DNA from: Ampullaceana balthica
Taxonomy: Eukaryota; Mollusca; Gastropoda; Lymnaeidae
Assembly (NCBI GenBank): GCA_944989445.1
Contig: CALYLW010000695.1
Coordinates: 62,001 to 126,000, forward strand
Length of the DNA: 64,000 bases
Direction of reading: 5' to 3'
Below are positions 54,708 to 64,000 of the stretch, one piece after another; position 1 is the first letter of the stretch; every line of letters starts with the position of its first letter. A program made the position numbers and the translations under genes. The notes below the pieces were generated by a model. It worked only from the letters and a program-made list of their open reading frames with translations, was not told the DNA's origin and did no database searches.

Positions 54708-56506
54708 CAGTGGTGGTTAACGTTTTTGGGGCCGTGTGCCCAAAATTCAACCAAAACCCACTTTTTCATAGCAACGTGCCAACCGTCGAGTTATCAACTA
54801 TACAAATACAACAAACTTTTTATTACAGAAAATAATCGGTTCTGTGTAATTAATGGGATTTTTTGTTGTGTACAAACTGATAATTTGTCAAGCCTTGGCT
54901 CATACTTAATTTGAGCGCAACATATGCAGTAATCAGGTTATCTGTCAGTCTGTTTCTTGTGTCACATTGGAATACTGTAATTTGATTAATTCCAAGCTGA
55001 AAACAGATGTTGACACGCTTAAGATGAACCAAAGTAAGAATATCAGCCCCAAGTGTTTTCATTTATTTACATGGCACAGAATTTCACACTTTAAATTATT
55101 TCATTTTCATAACTATCAATTGTGTCTTCCTGTGTGATCTCTTTACACGCCATATTCTCAAGTGTTGCACGCAGATCAGAGAGTTTTCTTTTCCACGCAG
55201 AGCTTTCTTGAAATTTCAAAAGCTTTATTTTCAAGATCTAAGCCTTGTAAGTGAAAAAGATGCTCTTAAAACTTAGAATTGTCTGGAGGAGTAAGAAAAC
55301 ACATGGTTGTTTCTATCTGACGGAACTGTAGAAATCTGTCATTAAAATACTACTTTGCAGCCGCTCCAAAATTTCTTGTTAATTTCTTCATGACTTGAAG
55401 GATTACGTGCAATTTTCTAGATGCAACTTTAGATTTGGAAAATAGTTAAGCTGTTGCAAGATCTCTCTTAAAAACATGCAGTTTTCTTTCAAATGTTTAT
55501 ATCTCGCAAAACATTATTTCTGTCGTTTTTTTTCAAGCCTTGCAGTTGCTTGAGTAGATTGAAGTGTTCTAAATCTCTAATTATAGATTTCATATGCTCC
55601 TTTTTGTCTTTATTGGGCTTATTTTGTTTCTAAACGTAAGTAAGTGTAACTAAGCTTGGTTTCCTTACTTGCTATATTATCAAATTCATGTTTTTGCATA
55701 ATATATGTACCTTCCGTTTAAGATATTCAATTAGAGTTATTCAAAGGTACCTCATAATGCTTGTATGTGAAAACTGGAATCTATTGAACAATGAAAGTAT
55801 TACAACTACGAGCAGTCTGCAATCGATTTGAATCCGTTTCGCAAACATTACCTGCTTAAACTTTGTCGTATTCTTCGCCATGTAGCAACTAATATAACTG
55901 GCCCAAACACTTGAAACGCCATAAATTGGGTCAATAAATATGAATAACATTTCATTATCGATATATGAAAATTTTAAATCTAGGCTTAGGCCCTATGGGG
56001 CCGTCCACAAATGACGTGACGCACCTAGGGGGGAGGGGGTTTAAGAATTGTGACGTCACGTCAAAACACGTTACCTTAAATCAAAGTTCCACTTAAATAT
56101 TCGATTTCTTACTATTTATTTAATGACGTTTTACATGGATTCACGCGTGTTACGATATTAGAGTGCAGCCTTACACTAAATACATACTAAAATGACAATA
56201 AAGTGATTTGAACATGCTCATTTTCAAATAGAAAATACCGCTTTTAGGGGGAGGGGGGTTCACAGCTTTGCGACGTCATATTGGATGGGGGGGGGTCTAC
56301 GGTTTTGGTAAATCGCGTGACGTCACTTATGGACGGCCCCTATGTCAGTGGCAAAATGAGATAAGTAAGCTAGTGAAACGTTCAAGAACAGATTAAAACA
56401 CTTATTTAAATAAAATATCATTTATTGTGATTATTGATTAAGGAAGTAATAATTTAATCGCGTGCCAGCTGATGTGGCACTGCGTGCCAAAGGTTCGCCA
56501 TCACTG
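54708..56506. mobile_element. Old hAT element
   Basis: Ends CAGTGGTGGTTAACGTTTTT and AAAGGTTCGCCATCACTG, followed inward by GTGCC-containing motifs, resemble a widespread hAT terminal type. The flanking 8-mers ACTTAGAC and TTTTATAC match at 5 of 8, so the duplication is worn or the call is of two ends only. The interior has minus-strand fragments that may be a decayed transposase (not firm) and a nested MITE at 55997-56340. Confidence 0.6.
55997..56340. mobile_element. PIF/Harbinger-like MITE
   Basis: GGGGCCGTCCACAAATGACG at the left and CGTCACTTATGGACGGCCCC at the right, with TAT on both sides (55994-55996 and 56341-56343). It is 344 bp with GGGGGAGGGGG runs inside. Same family as 9753-10018. 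Confidence 0.75.
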
Positions 56507-56514
56507 TTTTATAC

Positions 56515-57350
56515 CATTGAAATTATTTAGATTTAAAACCAAGGCAACTGGTACAGAATATGTTTAGGCTATGAACCACATACAGACCCGGCAAAAGTAA
56601 CTATAAAATAGAAAGCAACTGATCTCTTCCAAATACTTCTAAGAGGCTCGCATTAAGCTGTCTAAGGAAATCCAAAACATTTAATTTTAAGACTGAGGTT
56701 GGGCCTCAGCCATCGAGTGTGAATTTCTGAAGTCACGCATACAATACATAACTACAATATAAAAAAAAATGCTGTCATAATGGGATCAAATATTTTACAA
56801 GAGAGTACAAATATTCAAAGTTTAATAGGATAAACAATAAAACATAATACATGAAAAAATGTGACAGTTGAATAGTAAAATTTATATATTTCAATAGAAG
56901 AAACATAACAGAATTCTGTGTATTAATAACTGTTTGCAGAGAATTTGATAAATCAGAATTTAATGTTTCATAATAAAGTCCTTTTAATACAGCCATGTTT
57001 GATGTCATCAAAAATAAACCGATGGTTTAGTGACACACTAATAAACGTAAGAAAGTAAACAACAAAGAAAATCGTAATTATACATGTAGGTATAAGTATA
57101 AGAAAAAAATCAGCATGATTAGTGGATGATAATAATACAGTAATTCCATTTAAATGATAACTTTAACCTCTATGATGAACACTCGTGTGTTATTTTATTA
57201 AAATGTTTACTTTTATTGATTATTTCTATTTTTTAAATATCAAAATTTCAAGTAAACTTGTTAAGCAATACGGAAAATGCACCCACCCGCCTGTTTTTTT
57301 TCTTGACGCGTGTGGCATTAAAATAATTATGTTTAATTGACGCTATTCTG
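56515..57350. other. 3' flank of the minus-strand 7TM receptor gene
   Basis: No coding region. On the minus strand AATAAA (TTTATT at 57194-57199) lies about 155 bp beyond the stop and is the likely poly(A) signal. Confidence 0.45.
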
Positions 57351-60300
57351 TTAAACGATTTGTTTACCACGTCCTCCTATAATGTACCTTGCCGATGACT
57401 CTATTGTCGACACCGAAGAGAGTGAAGAGCTGGTCGACTTTTTAAGAGCAATCCGCTTTGCCCTTTCGAGCAGGTCCTTGTACAAGTTAAACACCCGCCG
57501 ATTACAGACGAAGGCGATGAAGATGAGCAAACCTTGCGACGCGTTGAACAAAGTGAAGCAGATGGCCAACACGTGACCGACGATGCACATCGGGTAAGTG
57601 ATCGGCTTGGCGAACGAGCTCAAGATGGAGGAGCTGATCCCGAATATCCACGTGAAGCCCATCACGGTGGACATTTTGACGTAAAGCATGACGTCAGAGC
57701 GACCGGTCATTTTCTGGAAAGACGAATTCGAATGCCGAGCGGTTATGCTCTTCTTCGTCACCTTCATCGTCCGGGATATGCTGAGGATGGTCCTGGCGAA
57801 GAAAATACAGTTGGTGAGGAATATGACCATAACGGGGGCCCCGAAGGCGACGAGCGTGGCCAGGGGTTTGGTTATCCAGCAAATCGAAGGGACGACGCCT
57901 TTGACGTTGACGTCACCGGTTGTGTTGCGGATGTCTTTAATCTCGACCTCCCCCTCGGGCGTGACGAGGTAGTCGTAGTCGCTGATGTTGACGTTGCCGT
58001 ACTCCTCCTTACCGTATCCAATGGAGACGTCGAACAGATCGGAAAAGTCGACGAAAGCGCAGAGCCCAACAACAATAAATGGAACGCCCCAAGCGTAAGC
58101 CGCGTACCGGGGGAGGTAGCGCCCCTTCTCGCGGACATTCGGCAAGATGGAGACGTGGGCGAACGTCCTGTAGACGTCGTAGCTCATGACGTTCATCCAG
58201 AAGTGAGCGGCAAGGAAACTGAAGTGCAGGCTCATGGCCACCGCAGAGCACAGCCACGGGGTCTCCACTTCAATACCTTCTGAGAATATGATCTCCGCGA
58301 TCAGCAGGGCAAAGGTCAGGTTCATGGTGTTGACCCCTGGCAGGTTTCTGAGTTTTGAAAACAAGCAGTAGGTGATGAGCACACAGGCCAGGGCGAACAT
58401 GGAGACCCTCCCCAGAACCATAGTCATGTAACCTTCGACTCTTAGGGCGGTATCGAAGTCGTGGCTGCAACCTCCGTATCGCGTTACGTGCGGAAGCAAC
58501 GTCTGCATGTTGTTATTGAATGAAAGTGGCACACAAATCTGTACCCGACCCGTAGACTCGTTGGCGACACGATATGAAAATATATCGTATTCCTTCTCCT
58601 CAAAGATGATGGAGCGATTCATCCCCGCGATATAGTATTCGTTACTTTCAAGATCGATCCGACTGCAGTCTCGTTGGCTGATCCTCGGCATGAAACAAAC
58701 GAACGCGTACTTGGACATGTCTGTGACGTTTGTCTGGTTGGCATTCTGACTCCCCGAGACCATGATGTAGAGATCGAAGTGGCCCACGCCTATGTAAGAG
58801 TTGGTTTTGTTGATGTACATGAACGTCACGTTGTCTATCGTCATCATCGTGAATTCATCGTCGTACACCATGTACTCCACGCCCCACGGGCAAAAATCAT
58901 GGGCGTCCGCCACTAACTCGGTCTTGTCATCGGCGTCGATGACGTCAACGTTGTTGCCGTTGAACTTCAAGGAGAACCTCTTCTCGACGATCAGCGTGTT
59001 GATCTTCTGCAGCAGGGTGTTGGTGCCGTCCTCGTTGGAGTGGGGGTCGTGTGGTGGCACCAGCACGAAGGTCACCCTCATGGTCAGAGTCTGGTTGATC
59101 AGCGCCTGCAGGAGCTCGACACCCGTCATGAGGGCCGCCGTGGCCGCCAAGTCCTGGGCCTGCAGGATGATCCTGTCATTCTGGTTGTTGACCGGCTCGG
59201 AGATGTACAGGAAGGTCGAGCCGTTTCGACTGATGAGAAACGTTTCACTCCCTTTGATGAAAAATGACGTCAGACTGTCGTTACTGGACTTGGTCTTTTC
59301 CTTCCTGACCGTCTTCACGGGTTGGTATTGTAAATCCCAGACCTCATCCTTCTTTATGTCTGCCATGTATTTTCGCAGAGCTTTTCTTTTGAAAAGTGAG
59401 CTTGCTAAGAGCGAAAACTGTTTCTCTGCATCACCCATCTCGCCACTCTTGTTGGGGTTGCTCCTCCCTTGCAGCCTGGAATCTTCATTCAAAAATTGCT
59501 CGCCCAAAGCAGAAAAAATCTGGTCAACGTCCACTCTAGACCAGTCGTGTTCCGCCAAACGGCTGGTTTTGTGGGACGCGCTGTCCTTCTCAGACTTGAC
59601 GCCGTGAGTTGAGCCGCCTGGCCGTGTGACGTAAGGACTAGGTTGTGAGCCATGCGCGTTATTCTGTCTGGTCTTGACAGCGCCGGTGCTGTAGGTGCCA
59701 GAGTTGGGCTTGTTGGTTGTGGTGTCCGGCGCGTTGATCAGTGGCGGGAAGATGAGGTTGTACTGCTCCTCAGTCAAGGTTGTGACCTTGAGTGTGGTGG
59801 CGTTGGTGCTGCCAAAGTCAAAGGTTACGTTGACATCCTTGATGCGATCCGTGCTTATGTTTAGTTTATCTGTCAAATAGAGAGACGTGGGGAGTAGTTG
59901 GAAAACACCACCATTTCATTCATACCATTGTCAATTTAAGACTTATACATAACAATTTCTAGATCGGTTCTAAAAAAATAAAAAGGAAACGATGAAGATC
60001 CTGTTCAGATTAGTAAGGCATTGTAGCATGTCTCCTTGGCAAAAGTTTCTCTCTTACAATGTTTCTAGGGATCTAACTCAATGATTCATCTTGGATCACA
60101 AAGATAGAGACAAAATTCTGCTGTGAACTTTTAAAAATTCGACTGCATTTATTTTAGCCTGTTACTAATTAGCCTGAAACATTTGCTGGGGCCCGCACCT
60201 TTTAGAAGCTCAGCGACACTGAACCACTGAATCATACTTTTAAGAAAAATGTAAGCGAGGTTACTACATTGGGTATTGGAACTATTGTAATTATGTTTTG

Positions 60301-60633
60301 CTCAATCATCTCCATATAAAACAAAATAGAATAACCTAATTTCTCAAAGAAATGAAGAATTCGTAATTTTTTTAAAACCCATAGCAATAAAATATTAAAA
60401 ACGTAAAACAAGATAATGATGTAATTAAACATAAATAAACATGTACATGACATTGCACCAAGATGCAAGTGTAAATAATGTACGGTTAATGTCATACCGG
60501 CTATCTGGCGAACCACATTGACGCTCATATTCTGGAACTTTAACAGCAGATAATCCCCGTATGTAATGTTCAACACCAGAGACACCAGGGCCGTTTGGTC
60601 AATGCTGTGAAGCTGCTGTAAGTCAACTATGCT
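57351..60633 (-). CDS. Adhesion/Methuselah-like 7TM receptor, last two exons (5' end not found)
   Basis: Two exons on the minus strand: 60498-60633 (phase 0 start, ends after one base of a codon at donor GTATGA) and 57351-59869 (acceptor TTGACAG). The join makes an Asp and keeps the frame: VVRQIA-D-KLNISTD. The big exon is also open nine bases upstream to a TTG, which is not a start. It encodes a long, N-glycosylated, Thr/Ser-rich outer region, then a Cys-containing stretch (AFVCFMPRIS, QRDC, VQICVP, GGCSHDFD), then seven membrane segments at about residues 484-506, 515-532, 543-568, 592-612, 670-695, 730-753 and 762-788 (numbered from 59876). FSKLRNLPGVNTMNL, HFWMNVMSYDVYRTF and MGFTWIFG are class B2/Methuselah hallmarks. 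Cys543 and Cys666 can form the TM3-loop bond. No clear GPS cleavage motif is seen. The coding part is GC-rich against its flanks. At least one upstream exon with a signal peptide is missing. Confidence 0.85.
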
Positions 60634-60677
60634 CTGGGGATCCAGGGATGAAAATAATGGATGACGCAAGAAAATAA

Positions 60678-61145
60678 AACAAACCCGTAAAAACAAAGTT
60701 TTTGACTATAAATCCCTTATATATGAGACATAAATAAAAGTATTTACAAATATTTACAGACTGAATCTGTCTTAACTCAACTTTGCTTCATAACGCTGAA
60801 GTCTGGTCACCGAGCTCAGCGTGACACGTAAAATGTAAACAAAAGCACGCCGGTACTTCGATGGGTGGCGTCAACGCGTCAACTCACGTGGGAAAAAAAA
60901 CAATAACAAACCGTGAATTTGAATTACATACGTTATATAAGGATAAACTAAAAATGCATTAATTTAATTACGGTAAGTTCGATCGATCTGAAAATTTGAC
61001 ACAATGCATTGTTAGGTGAGACGGGCCCGTGTGCCAAATTTCAGCTCGATCGAATCACGGTAAGTGGGTCATTTTTTACTTTTGTCTTTCCGCCCGCCCA
61101 AGACAGAGATGACGAGACTGCGGTGAAGTTAATATAAGGGATTTA
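60678..61145 (+). repeat. Repeat family R1, copy 4
   Basis: Starts AACAAACCCGTAAAAACAAA and ends AAGTTAATATAAGGGATTTA. It contains GTAAGTTCGATCGATCTGAA and the block AAATTTCAGCTCGATCGAAT. It lies 45 bp upstream (in gene sense) of the receptor exon at 60498-60633, inside an intron of that gene if the gene extends further. Confidence 0.65.
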
Positions 61146-61905
61146 AAAACCTAATGAAGTGTCAATGTCTGTGTTGTAAACAATAGCAATAATTCAAGAG
61201 AAAAGCACGTTTTAAGTTTAGCAGGAAACCATATTAAAAAATTTAGCTTTATTAATTTCTAATCCAGCGTTGGTGGTCTTACAATGCAATCAAAGGCTTC
61301 CCATTGTACAAACTGGCAAGTAAAGTACTTTTTCTGGAAAGCGAGTTAAAAGGCTTTCTTGGCCAAGCACAAATATTTATTGTTAATAAATTATTCGTAT
61401 ATTTATAATGTACCACTTAAACGCATAAATTAATAAAATAATAACACAAAAACACACTTTAAAACTATCACAAATAACATATTTAGTAAACAACACATCA
61501 GACACATGCAGTGGTGAGTCTAAATCTAAGATCCAAGGCAAATAGTAAAAGCCTCTCTGAGTCAAACTGAGTGGACCAAATTGTGTGCTACACTATTCCC
61601 CAAAGAAAACCCTCCGCTTTTGGTGGAAAATTCCGCTCCTGCATTGAAAGAAATATTTTTGCCCCCAACCTCCTATTTTTCTCTACGTCACTGCATTGGT
61701 ATTATGGAATGAATAATACATGTATCAAACACATTAATAATCTTATGACACATAAAACATTTTAAAATGACTAAATTACACAATCTCATGACACAAATAA
61801 AATATGACAGAACACAATCTCATGAGACAATATACAATTTAACAACACACTTAATATTTTAACACGTAAACAAGGTTCTACGACACAAACACATTATAAT
61901 TAATA
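61146..61905. other. Intergenic or intronic sequence, nothing recognised
   Basis: AT-rich. The missing 5' exons of the minus-strand receptor could lie here or beyond, but no exon with splice sites and family similarity was recognised. Confidence 0.35.
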
Positions 61906-62340
61906 AACAACCCCGTAAAAACAAAGTTTTTGACTATAAATCCCTTATATATGAGACAGAACTGTAAGAATTATTCATGTTTAAACGTGATAAACATTTA
62001 CAGCCTGAAACTGAGTGAATTCCACGTGTTAAAAACACGAGATGTGGTCACCGATTGCTGGCGTGAAGTCAAGTGACCCCTAAAATGTAAACAATAGCGA
62101 CTGCTACATATATTTTTATATAGATAAACTAAAATGCATTAATTTAATTACCGTACGTTCGATTGATCTGAAATTTTGATACGATGCATTGCTAAGTGAC
62201 GCAAGTCTATGTGCCAAATTTCAGCTTGATGGCATCACGGGAAGTGGGTCATTTTTTTACTTTTGTTTTTCTGCCCGACGACAAACGACAGACAGAGGCA
62301 GAGAGACAGAGACGGCGGTGAAGTTAATATAAGGGATTTA
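61906..62340 (+). repeat. Repeat family R1, copy 5
   Basis: Starts AACAACCCCGTAAAAACAAA, ends AAGTTAATATAAGGGATTTA. It is directly followed by another copy, with only the bases ATAA between them. Confidence 0.65.
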
Positions 62341-62343
62341 ATA

Positions 62344-62457
62344 AACAAACCCGTAAAAACAAAGTTTTTGACTATAAATCCCTTATATATGAGGCATAAC
62401 TAAAAGTATTGATTATGTTCAAACGCGACAAACATTTACAGACTGAATCTGTCTTAA
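62344..62457 (+). repeat. Repeat family R1, truncated copy 6
   Basis: Only the first 110 bp or so remain (AACAAACCCGTAAAAACAAA to GACTGAATCTGTCTTAA). It is cut by the left end of a GGGGCCGTCC MITE at 62458. Confidence 0.6.
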
Positions 62458-62770
62458 GGGGCCGTCCATAAATGACGTCACGCAATTTTGGCCGATTTTT
62501 TACCCCCTCGTCACGCGTCGTCACAAAAAGTTAGAACACCCCCCTCTAAAAATACCTCACAAAGCTTTGACCCCCCCCCCTAAAAAAAACAAAAACAAGT
62601 ATTTTCTATTTGAAAATAAGTATATTTCAAATCACTTTTATTGTCATTTAAGTATTTATTATTTATTTAGTGAAGGTCTACATTAACATTGTAATATCGT
62701 AACCCAAGTGAAGCATTTTTTAAAAACTTTAAACCGGCCTTCAGAAAACGAACTGTGTTAACATCCTTAG
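62458..62770. mobile_element. Partial Harbinger-like MITE joined to an H1 hAT end
   Basis: GGGGCCGTCCATAAATGACG starts at 62458 after TAA. The expected right end is absent. Instead the stretch near 62730-62770 (ACGAACTGTGTTAACATCCTTA) is a diverged H1 hAT terminus. The join suggests a deletion or a broken nested insertion. Confidence 0.5.
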
Positions 62771-64000
62771 ATTATATTTTATTTTACTACATACAAATTA
62801 AACATTGACTATTAATCATCACGGTTAACGTCTTTGTTTAGAGAAAAAATATATTTAAAAATAGTATTTTTAACATTTATTTTTAAAAAATCCATCAATT
62901 GACTGAAGGGCATCCCGTAAGATAGAGGTCGGCGAACAGGGGTAAATAACCTCATCTGGGGTCAAAAGGGAATTCTTGGGGGTAATGCAGACTCATTTAG
63001 GACACATAACATCCACTACAATCCACTAGATATATTAAAATACGTCAAGTGTACGTGTACGCTTGGAACATATGCCCATTATTGAACCGGTTCCTTCCAG
63101 AAAATGCATTTTTAAAAATTTGATAACTATGTAGATTTCTTACCTACGTACTATACGAATACACCTAAATCCACCCTACTTTCATTTATATTGACACGAG
63201 TGACAATAATCTTAATCCACATGACTTAACTGTAGTAAGTATCCTTTCTGTGATATTTAAAATTAATGCCTTAAAAACTGAGCTAAGAAGAAAAGTTGTT
63301 TTGTGCTCCTCTCGAATTGCGATGTCAAGAATTGGATGCATTCAATAAAATTAATGAATACTTGACTAATTTTAAATGGGCTCATTTATCATTATATCTA
63401 GAATGGCCAGGGGCGTTTGATCAAAAACCAATCGAACAATTATATCAAGAACGTTTATAATTCTATCAAATAGGTCCCCTCCCCTTTAAAGAAAAATGAT
63501 ATTCGGTGTAGTTTTGACTTAAAATACCTACACATAATCCTATTCAGATCATTTTTATACACTTATCATGCTTGTAAAACTCACCAGTAGGATTTTCGGG
63601 GGGGGGGCTAACGACGCTCCCCTAAATCCCCGAGTCATGTGAGCAGGACCTAGAGTCTTGGGGTTGGGGAAGAGGGGGGGGGGTAACCTACACATAAACT
63701 TGTATATTTTGGGTTAACGGGCAAACCAGTTTGACTCCTGTCGTGAGAGAACCAAACGGAGCTGCGGTCACATCACAAATGCTTTGATGTCAACATCAAG
63801 CGACGCAGGGCAACAATTTCATACGTTATCTTGTGAGTTCTCAAAATTAAGGATTATAATTAGATTTCATTTTCGTGTCTTGACAGCTTACGCCAAGCAG
63901 CGTTTGATGGTCTACCGACTGGCACATTGAGAAGCACTGATTTTAAAAAAAAATAATTAAAAATTTAAAAAAATAAATATTAAAAGTCATTAAATTGTAA
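62771..64000. other. Terminal stretch, no gene recognised
   Basis: Lone hAT-like ends are seen near 62928 (GGTCGGCGAACAGGGGT) and 63930 (TTGAGAAGCACTG). G-runs lie at about 63598-63608 and 63675-63684. No coding exon is supported. Confidence 0.4.

Noticed and set aside
57534..58283. 249-codon plus-strand open frame
   Set aside because: It is antisense to the GC-rich receptor exon and shows no domain; a frame shadow.
58801..59607. 268-codon plus-strand open frame
   Set aside because: Shadow of the minus-strand receptor exon; it has no family signature.
59870..59876. Start codon of the minus-strand receptor at 59876
   Set aside because: This codon is TTG and overlaps a splice acceptor (TTGACAG). 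The frame continues into an upstream exon at 60498-60633.

Overview
This window is eukaryotic nuclear DNA, most likely from a mollusc and probably a gastropod. It is AT-rich, with spliced genes separated and invaded by transposons. The taxon is inferred from an intronless 7TM gene of the kind expanded as chemosensory receptors in gastropods, a lineage-type adhesion/Methuselah-like receptor, and abundant RTE-type and hAT-type elements. No bacterial, viral or organellar gene is visible.

Four host genes can be supported. (1) 2792-3898 (+) is an intronless rhodopsin-class receptor, probably chemosensory. (2) 20643-21449 (+) is a small TNF-receptor-like type I membrane protein without a death domain. 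(3) 31765-54007 (+) is a complete 11-exon DDOST (OST48) gene for a subunit of the ER oligosaccharyltransferase. Its 1305 coding bases are spread over 22 kb, mostly because its introns hold transposons. (4) 57351-60633 (-) is the last two exons of an adhesion/Methuselah-like 7TM receptor whose 5' end was not found. The four look functionally unrelated.

Most of the rest is mobile DNA, and target-site duplications allow much of it to be delimited. About a dozen hAT-type elements have a readable 8-bp duplication, most of them exact. Others are Tigger/pogo-like elements at TA sites, PIF/Harbinger-like MITEs with 3-bp duplications, an intact 1000-aa RTE-type retrotransposon with a perfect 13-bp duplication, three decayed non-LTR fragments, and a solo LTR.

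Two places are stratified nests. At 7.4-10.8 kb an RTE fossil was split by a hAT element, which was entered by a Tigger-like element, which was entered by a truncated retrotransposon. In DDOST intron 6 (45.8-51.7 kb) a Tigger-like element was entered by an opposite-facing copy of itself, which was entered by the intact RTE.

The most functionally pointed oddity is in DDOST. The end of exon 10 and its splice donor are tandemly triplicated (43-bp unit, 53468-53596), and only the first donor keeps the reading frame. Other unexplained structures are an array of near-perfect hairpins at 35.76-35.88 kb, hAT MITEs whose terminal repeat is reiterated internally about every 150 bp, a composite Tigger-like element with 226-bp tandem repeats, and a strongly purine-biased tract at 11.0-11.8 kb. 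All calls are from reading the sequence; no database search was possible.
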